A DNA stretch of 64,000 bases, taken from Thiohalocapsa sp. PB-PSB1. GTDB lineage: Bacteria > Pseudomonadota > Gammaproteobacteria > Chromatiales > Chromatiaceae. The position numbers were made by a program, and so were the translations under genes. The DNA lies in the NCBI GenBank assembly GCA_016745215.1, contig CP050890.1, forward strand, positions 3,038,001 to 3,102,000. The letters run 5' to 3'. This document shows, in pieces, positions 44,440 to 53,375 of this stretch. Under the pieces are notes generated by a model, which searched no databases, was not told the origin of the DNA, and was given only the letters and a program-made list of their open reading frames with translations. Position 1 is the stretch's first letter. Each line of letters begins with the position of its first letter.

Positions 44440-46341
44440 TGGGCCTTGCTCGTAATTCCGGCCAAGTCCGAGCCTAAAGCTTGGTAATCGGTGTGCAGGT
44501 ATTTGGCAGAACCCTCATCATCTCGTACCCTTGGAGGTGCAAATTCACCGAGGATTCGGAAACATGTACGAAGGTTCTGCCAGGCTTGACTATAGATCAT
44601 ACATGGGCGCTGCGCTACCCGGGCGAGGGATCGGGTCGTGACGCGGCGCACGCGCTTGGAGCAGGCCGAACACATCGCTGCTGCCGAGTCACGGTTGGCA
44701 GCCGGCGAGACGCAACGCGAGGTGTCTGCCGCTTTGGGCGTGGCGCGCAGCACCCTGCTAGAGTGGTGCCACGAGCAACCGCTTGGGGATGCGCCAGCCG
44801 GTCTGGTGGCGTTCGTACGCACCCCGGAGGGGATGTCGTGGTTGCACCGGATGCTGATAGCGGCGCACTTCAGTATCAGGTTGCGGGCGGCGGGCGGCAC
44901 CCGGCTGGTGAGTGAATTTCTAGAGCTGAGCGGGCTTTCGGCCTTGGCCGGGGTGAGCGACGGCGCGCAACACAAGCTCAATGCGGCCCTGGAAGCGGCC
45001 TTGGTCACGGAGGCTGAGGCGCAGCGCACGACACTTGGCGAGGGCATGGCGCCTCGGCAAGTGACGGTGTGCGAGGACGAAACGTTCCATCCTGGGGTCT
45101 GCTTGGTGGCCATCGAGCCGGTGTCGAACTTCATTCTGCTGGAGTGGTACGCCGCGGATCGCTCTGCGGCGACCTGGACGGCGGCGCTGGAAGAGGCCTG
45201 CACGGGCCTCGCCGTGGAGGTGATTCAGAGCACCGCCGACGAAGCCAAGGCCCTGCGCCGGCATGCCGAAACGGATCTCGGTGCGCATCATTCTCCGGAT
45301 CTCTTTCACGGCCAACACGAGGTGTCGAAAGCCACCTCCTTGGCGTTGGCGCGCGACGTTCGACAGGCCGAGGAACGAGTGCTGGCCGCACAGGCGCAAT
45401 GGCAGGCCGAGCGCGCCGCGCAGCAGCAGTTTGAAGCGCTTGTGCCACGCCCACTCGGGCGTCCGCCGGACTTCAAGGCGCGCATTGACGCAGCCCTGAA
45501 TGCGCTGGTCGCAGCCGAAGCCGAGCTCGCCCAGGCGCAAGCGCGCCAGAGCGAGGCGCGCGAGCTGATCCGTGAGCTCGGTGTGCTCTATCACCCCGAT
45601 GATTTGCAGCAGGGACAGACGCAGCCGGTAGAGCGCGTAGCCGAACGCTTCCAGGCCGTCTGGTCGCGCTTGAAGGTGCTGGCCGAAGTGGCTGACCTAC
45701 TTCAGCGCGCCTGCGAACGCCTGGCCAAAGCCGAGCGCCTGAGCGTGCAATGGCTGGCCACCATCGTGTTCTTCTTCGCCACCGTGACGGCCAGGGTCGA
45801 GGCCCTTGAACTTCCCACGGAACAGGAAGCGGCGGTCCTCGAGCCGCTCATCCCCGCCCTGTACCTCGAGCGCGTCGCTGCACGCAGCACGCGGGCCGAG
45901 ATCCGACAACGCGTGCAAGCATCGAGTAGCGCATTGCTCGACGCGCTGCGTCAACCCGATCATCCGCTGCAAAGTGGCGCCCGAGACGAGCGCGTAGGTC
46001 GAACAGGTTGCCGGCGCCTGCGCTAATGTGTTCCAACGCCGCAGTTCCTGTGTGGAAGGACGCAACGGCCAACTGGCGTTGTATCATCACGGCCGCCATC
46101 GTTTGAGTGACCGCAAGCTCGCCGCGCTCACGGCCGTGCATCACTTCCACATCTGCCGCGCCGACGGCGCGACGGCCGCCGAGCGTTTCTTTGGGCGAGC
46201 GCACCCCGCCCTGTTCGAGCGACTCCTACTCCGCGTGCCTTTGCCGCCGCGACCGCGACGGCGCCGAACGCGCCCGCCGAAACCGGCCTACCTAACGCCG
46301 GCGGCGGCTTGACAGCGGTGGCCGGAATTATGAACAAGGGC
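44440..46341 (+). mobile_element. Insertion sequence with DUF6399-type transposase; matches MITE ends
   Basis: About 1.9 kb. Left end GGGCCTTGCTCGTAATTCCG plus GCCA; right end is the complement of CCCTTGTTCATAATTCCGGC plus CA. The same end sequence (GCCTTGTTCATAA) closes the MITEs at 41814 and 43512. The outermost bases differ between the ends, and there is no target duplication, so the element may have been rearranged. Confidence 0.75.
44638..46312 (+). pseudogene. DUF6399-type transposase, frameshifted
   Basis: GTG start after GAGGGATC. The first frame (44638-46026, 462 codons) has an N-terminal helix-turn-helix ('EVSAALGVARSTLLEWCHEQ'), 'VTVCEDETFHPGVCLVAIEP' with acidic residues, 'LGAHHSPDLFHGQHEVSKAT' and a long Glu/Ala/Gln helix. 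The conserved end 'RSSCVEGRNGQLALYHHGRH' and 'DGATAAERFFGRAHPALFER' is in the +1 frame up to 46312; the shift falls near 45985-46010. The catalytic chemistry is presumed DDE-like from the context and the acidic motifs. Confidence 0.72.
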
Positions 46342-46349
46342 TTGACGCC

Positions 46350-46470
46350 TCTTCTTGCCGCGTCGCAACAGAGTACGACCTCGACATGGCGTTGGTCAGG
46401 AAGAGCCAGTAACCCAGGCGACACACTCCATTCAAACAGCACATCCGATAACAATCACATGATTCTGAGG
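46350..46470. repeat. Dispersed ~120-bp repeat, copy 1
   Basis: From CTTCTTGCCGCGTCGC to CACATGATTCTGAGG this matches 52805-52935 with small differences, including TCGACATGGCGTTG and TCAGGAAGAGCCAG. No coding role visible. Confidence 0.7.
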
Positions 46471-46903
46471 TTTAGCCGTCCTTCAAACCCAAGCCAAATC
46501 CACGCGAGCCGAACATGCGGAAGCTGAGGTGCCAAGTTGCTCCGGCCGCGAGATTCCCTGATGCGGGCATCGAGCTCGCATCAGGTAGAGCCGGCTGGAA
46601 AGCCGGCGCTCCCAGTGGCGCTCCCAGTGGCGTTCCCAGTGGCGCTCCCAGTGGCGCTCCCAATGGCGCACCCAGTAGGCCGCGGTGCTGACGAGCCGAC
46701 CGGTGCCGGGCCATTGGCGGCAATACCCTAGCTACGGACTGCGTTCTCCCCGGCAATGCGCCCGCTTTCCAAAGTCATGCAACTTCAAACCGGCGCCCAA
46801 GCCTAAGGAGCGGAAAATCGCGGTCGATCTCACACGAAATGTAGCTGAAATGCATCCCGACCGAGCTATCTATTCGCGGCAAAACATGCTCTAATCGCGC
46901 GCC
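46471..46903. other. Intergenic region upstream of lolC with REP palindrome
   Basis: No gene seen. GAGCCGGCTGGAAAGCCGGC is a REP-like palindrome at about 46588, followed by the 12-bp tandem repeat (46605-46676). The stretch 46740-46900 should carry the lolCD promoter. Confidence 0.55.
46605..46676. repeat. Six tandem copies of GGCGCTCCCAGT
   Basis: Six 12-bp units with three single-base variants (GTT, CAAT, GCAC). The unit equals the flank of the REP palindrome just before it, so the array seems to have grown from the REP border. Confidence 0.9.
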
Positions 46904-48151
46904 ATGTTTCATCCCCTGCCATTGTTCGTCGGTCTGCGCTACACGCGGGCAAAACGGCGTAATCATTTCATCTCGTTCATTTCCTTGATCTCGATGCTCG
47001 GGATCATGCTGGGCATCATCGCGCTGATCGTGGTGCTGTCGGTGATGAACGGTTTCCATAAGGAGATTCAGGAGCGCATCTTGGGTATGGCCTCGCATGC
47101 AACCCTGAGCGATCCGCAGGGTGGGATCTCGGACTGGGCCGGATTGGTGGAGCAGGTGCGCGCCCATCCGCAGGTGGTCGGGGCGGCGCCCTATGTGGAG
47201 ATCGAATCCATGCTGATGAATGCCGGACGCACCAGTGCGGCCATTCTGCGCGGTATCCTGCCGGATCAGGAGGATGCGGTGTCGGATTTGCGCCGGGATA
47301 TGCTGCTGGGCTCGGTGGAGGATCTGCGCGCGGATGCATTCAATATCATCCTCGGCAGCGAGTTGGCGGCCGTTCTCGGTATCGGTGTCGGCGATAAGGT
47401 GACGGTGGTCACACCGCAGGTCAACGCGACGCCGGTGGGGGTGATGCCGAGGCTGAAGGCGTTCAATGTGGTGGGTTTGTTCGAGGTCGGCATGGCGGAT
47501 TACGATCGCGGCGCCGGCTTTATGCACATGGCCGATGCGGCGCGTTTGATGCGGCTGGGCAACAACGCCGAGGGTGTGCGGATCAAGCTCGAGGATATGT
47601 TCCAAGCGCCCTTGGTGGCCCGTGAGATCGCCTATTCACTGGATGCCATGTACCAGGTTTCGGACTGGACGCAGGCGCACCGCAACTTTTTTGCCGCCCT
47701 GCGCACGGAAAAACGCATGATGACCATTATCCTGTTTCTGATCGTTGCCGTGGCGGCGTTCAATATCGTGTCCACCCTGGTAATGGTTGTCACCGACAAG
47801 CAGGCGGATATCGCGGTGTTGCGTACGCTGGGTGCCTCGCCGGCGCGCATTATGGCCATCTTTATGGTACAGGGCACTGCAATCGGGTTCGCCGGCACGC
47901 TGTTGGGGGTGATCGGCGGTGTGTTATTGGGGTGGAATGTGGAGCCCATCGTCGCTTCCATCGAAGGATTTTTCGGCGTGCATTTTCTCGATCCGAGTAT
48001 TTATTACATCAGCGCATTGCCATCGGATGTGCGCGCTGCGGATGTGTTGCGCATCGGCGGCGGCGCGTTTTTGATGTCGGTGTTCGCCACGCTGTATCCG
48101 GCCTGGCGCGCGTCACGAACCGATCCAGCGGAGGCATTGCGTTATGAATGA
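46904..48151 (+). CDS. lolC: Lipoprotein-releasing ABC transporter permease LolC/LolE family
   Basis: 415 residues. 'PLFVGLRYTRAKRRNHFISF' then the first membrane helix 'SLISMLGIMLGIIALIVVLS' and the Lol signature 'VMNGFHKEIQERILGMASHA'. A large periplasmic domain follows, then three helices (about 270-400: 'MMTIILFLIVAVAAFNIVST', 'VQGTAIGFAGTLLGVIGGVL' and the last near 375) with the 'LRTLGASPARIM' coupling helix. With LolD it extracts lipoproteins from the inner membrane. Only one permease gene is next to lolD, so this is either a LolF-type homodimer or the partner is elsewhere. Stop overlaps lolD. Confidence 0.94.
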   Translation: MFHPLPLFVGLRYTRAKRRNHFISFISLISMLGIMLGIIALIVVLSVMNGFHKEIQERILGMASHATLSDPQGGISDWAGLVEQVRAHPQVVGAAPYVEIESMLMNAGRTSAAILRGILPDQEDAVSDLRRDMLLGSVEDLRADAFNIILGSELAAVLGIGVGDKVTVVTPQVNATPVGVMPRLKAFNVVGLFEVGMADYDRGAGFMHMADAARLMRLGNNAEGVRIKLEDMFQAPLVAREIAYSLDAMYQVSDWTQAHRNFFAALRTEKRMMTIILFLIVAVAAFNIVSTLVMVVTDKQADIAVLRTLGASPARIMAIFMVQGTAIGFAGTLLGVIGGVLLGWNVEPIVASIEGFFGVHFLDPSIYYISALPSDVRAADVLRIGGGAFLMSVFATLYPAWRASRTDPAEALRYE

Positions 48152-48893
48152 TGCTGCTGATGTGATGGCCCTGGGGCAGGATGTCGCGTCCGCCGTGCTG
48201 CGTGAGGGAGCACCGGTCGTGCTCGAGGCACAGGGTTTGGGCAAGATTTTCCGCCAGGGTCCGCAGGAGGTCGAGGTCTTGCGCGGGGTGGATCTGCGGC
48301 TGCATCGGGGTGAGCGCGTCGCCATCGTCGGCTCCTCGGGCTCCGGCAAGAGCACCTTGTTGCATTGCCTTGGCGGGCTGGAACGCCCGTCCGCCGGTAA
48401 GGTGCTCTGGGCTGGTCAGGATCCCATGCGTTTGTCCGAGAAGGCGCGCGGTCTGCTGCGCAATCGGCGTCTCGGGTTCGTCTATCAGTTTCATCATCTG
48501 CTGCCGGAGTTCTCGGCGTTGGAAAATGTCGCCATGCCGCTGTTGATCGGCAATCTGGCGCCGGCCCAGGCCAGACAGCGTGCCTCCGAGATTCTGCAGC
48601 GGGTTGGTCTTGGGCCGCGGCTGCGGCATAAGCCGACCGAACTATCCGGCGGCGAGCGCCAGCGCGCGGCCATCGCTCGGGCATTGGTGACGCGCCCGGA
48701 TTGCGTATTGGCGGATGAGCCGACCGGCAATCTGGACCGGCATACTGCCGAGGCGGTGTATGATTTGATGCTGGAACTGAACGCCGAGGTCGGCACCAGC
48801 TTTGTCATGGTGACCCATGATCTGGAATTGGCCGCGCGCGCGGATCAGATCTGGCGTTTGGGCGACGGCGGTCTGGTGCGTGCCGATGTGTAG
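48144..48893 (+). CDS. lolD: Lipoprotein-releasing system ATP-binding protein LolD
   Basis: 249 residues, with about 20 extra N-terminal ones. Walker A 'GSSGSGKSTLLHCLGG', Q-loop 'FVYQFHHLLPEFSALENVAM' (the Lol-type 'FHHLLPEF'), signature 'LSGGERQRAAIARAL', Walker B 'CVLADEPTGNLD' and switch His 'FVMVTHDLELA'. It powers lipoprotein transfer to LolA. Overlaps lolC by 8 bp; its last 49 bp overlap the oppositely oriented DUF2062 gene. Confidence 0.95.
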   Translation: MNDAADVMALGQDVASAVLREGAPVVLEAQGLGKIFRQGPQEVEVLRGVDLRLHRGERVAIVGSSGSGKSTLLHCLGGLERPSAGKVLWAGQDPMRLSEKARGLLRNRRLGFVYQFHHLLPEFSALENVAMPLLIGNLAPAQARQRASEILQRVGLGPRLRHKPTELSGGERQRAAIARALVTRPDCVLADEPTGNLDRHTAEAVYDLMLELNAEVGTSFVMVTHDLELAARADQIWRLGDGGLVRADV

Positions 48894-49417
48894 CGAGCAC
48901 GGCGGTGCTCGATCTGGCGCCGCAGGCTCCTGCGCCACAGCATCTGAATGCTGTAATAGCCGGCCGCGGAGCAGACGCTGGCGCAGATCAGGGAGCCGAG
49001 CAGTACCGGTCCCACCACGCCGAGCCAATTGTGCCAGTCGAGCCAGAATTCGGGCTCGAATGCGCGCACGGGTTGACCCAACAGCAGGGCGCCAATGACA
49101 TAGGCGAGGTAGAACATCGGCGGAATGGTCAGCGGATTGCTGAGCCAGATCAGCGAGACCGAGATGGGCAGATTGACGCGAAACTTGATCGCGGCAGCAG
49201 CAGCCATGAACATCTGCCCCAGCGGTGGCATGAACATCATGAACAGCCCAACGGCGAAGGCGCCCGAGGCGGAGCGCCGGTTGAGATGCCAGAGATTGGG
49301 ATCCTGCAGCAGGCTGCCGAAAACCCGCAGGTGTTTGTTGTTCAGAATCCGCCGCGGTTCGGGCATGATGCCCTTCAGCCATCGTTTCACGATAAGATGA
49401 CGCCTGTTGCTGATCAT
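48845..49417 (-). CDS. DUF2062 membrane protein
   Basis: 190 residues. Family features: 'PEPRRILNNKHLRVFGSLLQ' and 'DPNLWHLNRRSASGAFAVGL', then hydrophobic helices at about 50-75, 85-115 and 130-155 with the 'WLSNPLTIPPMFYLAY' motif. Function unknown; common near lolCD/comEC in gammaproteobacteria. The tail is basic ('RRARYTSARTRPPSPKRQI'). Convergent overlap with lolD. Confidence 0.9.
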   Translation of the reverse strand: MISNRRHLIVKRWLKGIMPEPRRILNNKHLRVFGSLLQDPNLWHLNRRSASGAFAVGLFMMFMPPLGQMFMAAAAAIKFRVNLPISVSLIWLSNPLTIPPMFYLAYVIGALLLGQPVRAFEPEFWLDWHNWLGVVGPVLLGSLICASVCSAAGYYSIQMLWRRSLRRQIEHRRARYTSARTRPPSPKRQI

Positions 49418-49604
49418 CGGTTGTAGTATCAGCGCCTGCGGGTTGGACCCGGTTGCCGCTGCCCGGTACTGCCGTGCCGGTTTTGCCCGGCGGGTGGTGT
49501 TGCCGCTTGTTGTCGCGGTCGACTGCTGCGCAATCCGTTAGGGCAAGACGATCTGCTGCTATGTGCGGAGTATACGCTAGGGCGGCGCCGGTGAGGGCCA
49601 TCGG

Positions 49605-52010
49605 ATGCTGGCATTCATGCACGAATTTTATGACAAAGGCCGTTTTCTGCCGCGAGGATTCGAAGCCGGCCCGCGCGGCTTGGCCTGGAAACCGGATCCC
49701 GGTGTCGTGCTTTTGCTGCTCGGCTGTGGCTTTGCTTCCGGCATCGCCGTGCTGTTCCTGCTGCCGGTATTGCTGCCGGGTTGGCTTGCGCTGCTGCTGT
49801 TCGCCTTCGGGCTCGGCTTGTTACTGGTTCGCAGGCTTTGGGCGCGCGTGCTGGCCCTGGCCTTGTTTGGTTTTTGTTGGGCGCATCTGCGCGCTTGCGG
49901 GCCGCTTTGCGAGGTATTGCCGGAGTCTTTGCTCGGGCAGACGCTGATCGCGGAAGGGCGAGTCGCATCTTTACCCGATCTGCGCCAGGATTCGGTGCGC
50001 TTTTTGTTTCGTATCGAACGCCTCAGCCAGGCCGTCGAGCCTGTGGATTTTCATGCGCTTGTGCGCTTGTCCTGGTATCGGGATGCGCCGCAGCTGGCTG
50101 CCGGCCAGGCCTGGCGCCTGGCGCTGCGGCTGAAGCCACCGCACGGCTTTGTCAATCCCGGCGGCTTCGATTACGAGCGCTGGCTGTTTCAGCAGGGGAT
50201 TTCGGCAACCGGCTATGTGCGTCACCATGACGAAAATCGGTTGCTGGACGAAGGGCCGGGTTTTGACTGGCTCAACCGCTGGCGGCAGCGGCTGCGCCAG
50301 CGGTTGCAGGAGGCTCTGGGCGAGGATGAGCTGGCGGCGGCCTTGGTGCAGGCCCTGGTGCTGGGCGACCGCAGCGGGCTGACGCCGGCGCAGTGGGAGG
50401 TCTTCTCGCGTACCGGAACCAATCATTTGATTGCGATTTCCGGCCTGCACGTGGGATTGTTGGCGGGTTTTGTGTTCTTGCTGATGCGCTGGCTCTGGTC
50501 GCGCTCCATCTGGCTCATCGATCGGTTGGCGGCGCCGCGTGCCGCTGCGCTTGCGGCATTGGGCGCGGCGGCGGGTTATGCGGCCTTGGCAGGCTTCGCC
50601 ATTTCCACCCAGCGTGCATTGCTGATGTTCGCGGTGCTGATGCTCGCCCTGCTGGCGGGGCGCACGCCGCGCCCGACGAGCGGTTTGGTGCTGGCGCTGA
50701 TGGCGGTGTTGTTGCTGGACCCGGCGAGCCTGTTGTCATATGGCTTCTGGCTGTCTTTTTCCGCGGTTGCGGTGTTGCTGTACGCGCTCGGGCGTCGCCT
50801 GTCACAGCCTGTTGCCGTATTCAGATGGGGGCGAGCGCAATGGGCCGTGGCCCTGGGTTTGCTGCCGATGCTGCTGTTGTTTTTCGGTCGGGCCTCACTG
50901 GCCGCTCCGCTGGTGAATCTGATCGCGGTGCCGTTGTTCACACTGTTGTTGCCGTTGGTCTTGATCGCGGCGGCTGGCACATTGGTGTTCGCCTGGTATT
51001 GGCCGCTTGCCATGGTTGGGCTGTTGCTCGGCCAATGCTACGCACTGTTGGTGCGCATTGCGGATTTGCCCATCGCCAGCATGACGCTCGGCGGACGCGC
51101 GGATTGGGTTTGGGTGTCGGCTGTGGCCGGCGTGATGCTATTGCTCGCACCGCGCGGTTTGCCGGCGCGCTGGCTCGGGTTGGTGTTCTTGCTGCCGTTG
51201 GCGCTGATGCGGCCGCCGCCACCGGCCGCGGGGGAGGCGCATTTCACCTTGCTGGATGTGGGGCAGGGGTTATCGGCGGTGGTGCAAACGCGGGCGCATA
51301 CGCTGGTTTACGATCTTGGGCCGCGTTATCGCAGCGGCTTCGAGACCGGCACCGCGGTAGTGCTGCCCTATTTGCGTGCGAACGGCATCAGGCGCCTGGA
51401 CCTCCTGCTCGCCAGCCATGCGGATCAGGACCACATCGGCGGTTTGCACGCATTGCTGCAAGCAATTCCGGTGACCAAAATCATCAGCGGCGAGCCCGAC
51501 CAGCTGGAGATCGCCGATGTCATTGCGTGTCGGGCTGGTCAGCATTGGCAATGGGATGGCGTTGACTTTGCAATTCTGCATCCAGAGCATGACGGTTATC
51601 AGGGCAATAATGCCTCCTGCCTGCTGCGGATCAGCACCGCCGGTGCATCCTTATTGCTCACTGGCGATTTGGAGCAAAGGGTGGAGCGCATGTTGGTCGC
51701 AGAGCGGGGCGATCGCCTGCGCTCGGATATTCTGGTCGCCGGGCATCATGGCAGCGCCACGTCCACTTCGACTGCTTTCCTTGCCGCGGTGGATCCCGCT
51801 TGGGTGCTGTATTCGTCTGGCTATGCGAATCGATGGGGCTTTCCGGTGGCCTCGGTGCGCGAGCGTGTGCAAACCCAGGGCGCACGGGTTGCAGGAACCG
51901 CCATGGATGGTGCATTAAGCTTTGTTCTGCCGGCAACGGGCGCGTTGTCGGCGCCGCAACGAGCGCGCGATCAGGATCGACGCATCTGGCGTCATCGCCC
52001 CGAGCGCTGA
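49605..52010 (+). CDS. comEC: ComEC/Rec2 DNA-uptake channel protein
   Basis: 801 residues. N-terminal helices, the DUF4131-like OB region (about 115-215), the competence domain with many membrane helices (about 235-510; 'LVLGDRSGLTPAQWEVFSRT' and 'GTNHLIAISGLHVGLLAGFV' are diagnostic), and a metallo-beta-lactamase domain at the C-terminus: 'HFTLLDVGQGLSAVVQT', 'LLASHADQDHIGGLHALL', 'LLLTGDLEQ', 'LVAGHHGSATST'. It forms the inner-membrane pore for transforming DNA. M5 is an alternative start. Confidence 0.96.
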   Translation: MLAFMHEFYDKGRFLPRGFEAGPRGLAWKPDPGVVLLLLGCGFASGIAVLFLLPVLLPGWLALLLFAFGLGLLLVRRLWARVLALALFGFCWAHLRACGPLCEVLPESLLGQTLIAEGRVASLPDLRQDSVRFLFRIERLSQAVEPVDFHALVRLSWYRDAPQLAAGQAWRLALRLKPPHGFVNPGGFDYERWLFQQGISATGYVRHHDENRLLDEGPGFDWLNRWRQRLRQRLQEALGEDELAAALVQALVLGDRSGLTPAQWEVFSRTGTNHLIAISGLHVGLLAGFVFLLMRWLWSRSIWLIDRLAAPRAAALAALGAAAGYAALAGFAISTQRALLMFAVLMLALLAGRTPRPTSGLVLALMAVLLLDPASLLSYGFWLSFSAVAVLLYALGRRLSQPVAVFRWGRAQWAVALGLLPMLLLFFGRASLAAPLVNLIAVPLFTLLLPLVLIAAAGTLVFAWYWPLAMVGLLLGQCYALLVRIADLPIASMTLGGRADWVWVSAVAGVMLLLAPRGLPARWLGLVFLLPLALMRPPPPAAGEAHFTLLDVGQGLSAVVQTRAHTLVYDLGPRYRSGFETGTAVVLPYLRANGIRRLDLLLASHADQDHIGGLHALLQAIPVTKIISGEPDQLEIADVIACRAGQHWQWDGVDFAILHPEHDGYQGNNASCLLRISTAGASLLLTGDLEQRVERMLVAERGDRLRSDILVAGHHGSATSTSTAFLAAVDPAWVLYSSGYANRWGFPVASVRERVQTQGARVAGTAMDGALSFVLPATGALSAPQRARDQDRRIWRHRPER

Positions 52011-52139
52011 TCTATCCAGGGGGTGGTTCAGCCTGGCGACTGGCGCCTGCGACCCCGATATCGATCCTGTTATCATGGCGTTTTATGATTGCCGGCCTGT
52101 TGCGCCGGTCGTCAGGCATCGAGTGGAGGTGATGTCCAG

Positions 52140-52769
52140 GTGTTCGAATTGTTGCAGGCCGGCGGTTGGCTGATGCTGCCGATCGTGCTGTCGTCGATTA
52201 TGGCCACGGCGATCGTGGGCGAGCGCTTTTGGTCGCTGCGCCGGCAGGTCGTGATGCCGGAGAATCTGGTCGGTCAGATCTGGCAGTTGGATCGGCGCAA
52301 ATTATTAAACGATGATCGTATTGCCGAGATTCGCGAGGGTTCTGCCCTGGGACGCATGCTGGCGGCGGGGCTGGTCAATCGCTTTCATTCCCGGGAAATC
52401 ATGAAAGAGGCCATCCAGGATACGGGTCGGCAAGTGGTCGCGGATCTGGAGCGCCATCTGAACACCCTGGGCACCATCGCCGCGATTGCGCCTTTGCTCG
52501 GATTACTCGGCACCGTGATCGGCATGATCGATGTCTTTGCCGTTATTACCCGTGCCGGCGTCGGCAACCCAGGCGTGCTCGCCGGCGGTATCTCCAAGGC
52601 ACTGATCACCACCGCCGCCGGATTGTCGGTGGCGATTCCGGCGTTGATGTTCCATCGCTATTTCAATGGCCGTGTGGATAAATTGGTCATCGACCTGGAA
52701 GAACAGGCCCTGCGGCTGATCGAAGTCATGCAGGGCGAGCGTGAAGCGGGCGATGTGGATGCCGTATGA
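52140..52769 (+). CDS. exbB: ExbB/TolQ/MotA-family proton channel protein
   Basis: 209 residues from the GTG at 52140, nine bases after GGAGGT; an upstream ATG in frame adds a Cys-rich stretch that covers the ribosome site. Three membrane helices: residues 5-25, about 115-137 ('NTLGTIAAIAPLLGLLGTVI' with GMID) and about 155-180 ('GISKALITTAAGLSVAIPAL'). With ExbD it forms a proton-driven motor. In front of msbA/lpxK this pair is a recurrent gammaproteobacterial arrangement. Confidence 0.93.
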   Translation: MFELLQAGGWLMLPIVLSSIMATAIVGERFWSLRRQVVMPENLVGQIWQLDRRKLLNDDRIAEIREGSALGRMLAAGLVNRFHSREIMKEAIQDTGRQVVADLERHLNTLGTIAAIAPLLGLLGTVIGMIDVFAVITRAGVGNPGVLAGGISKALITTAAGLSVAIPALMFHRYFNGRVDKLVIDLEEQALRLIEVMQGEREAGDVDAV

Positions 52770-52804
52770 ATCGGGTTCGGCCTGGAAATCCCTCCAGGCG
52801 AGCC

Positions 52805-52935
52805 TGTTCTTGCCGCGTCGCCACGGAGTACGAGTTCGACATGGCGTTGCTCAGGAAGAGCCAGGTAACTCAGGCAATATAATCCATGCAAACAGCAGAT
52901 GCGTTGGCAACTCTATTATTCCCCATTATTCTGAG
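52805..52935. repeat. Dispersed ~120-bp repeat, copy 2, between exbB and exbD
   Basis: Matches 46350-46470 (TTCTTGCCGCGTCGC, ACATGGCGTTG, TCAGGAAGAGCCAG, CATTATTCTGAGG). It fills most of the 177-bp gap between exbB and exbD, genes that normally abut. Confidence 0.7.
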
Positions 52936-52946
52936 GCCTAACCCGT

Positions 52947-53375
52947 ATGAATCTGCGCCCGCACAAGCGCGAGCAGCCGGATATCAACCTGGCGCCGCTG
53001 ATCGACGTGGTGTTCTTGTTGTTGATCTTCTTCATGGTGTCTACCACCTTCGATGACGACGCCCGCCTGCGCCTGCAGTTGCCGCGCGCCGATGGCGAAC
53101 CGGTGGCCAGCGATGAACTGGAACTAGTAGAATTGGTGATCGACGCCGGTGGCCATTTCTACATCGACGATCGACAGGTGTTGGGCCAAACCGCGAAGAT
53201 TCTGGGGCAGGCCCTGGTGGGCGCAGTGGGCGAGCGTCGCGATCTGCCGGTATTGATCAAGGCGGATGCCAATACCTCGCATCAATCGGTGATGACGGCC
53301 CTGGATGCCGCCGGCCAGGTTGGCATGACGAGCATTGCGTTTGCCACCAGCCGGATCGACGACAGCGACCAATGA
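52947..53375 (+). CDS. exbD: ExbD/TolR-family proton channel protein
   Basis: 142 residues. 'PDINLAPLIDVVFLLLIFFM' (residues 11-30) is the family motif with the essential Asp in the single membrane helix; a periplasmic domain follows ('LPVLIKADANTSHQSVMTAL'). Stop overlaps the msbA start (ATGA). Confidence 0.95.
   Translation: MNLRPHKREQPDINLAPLIDVVFLLLIFFMVSTTFDDDARLRLQLPRADGEPVASDELELVELVIDAGGHFYIDDRQVLGQTAKILGQALVGAVGERRDLPVLIKADANTSHQSVMTALDAAGQVGMTSIAFATSRIDDSDQ

Noticed and set aside
44358..45203. A 281-codon minus-strand frame opposite the DUF6399-type transposase
   Set aside because: Ser/Ala-rich antisense translation; the plus strand carries the recognisable transposase.
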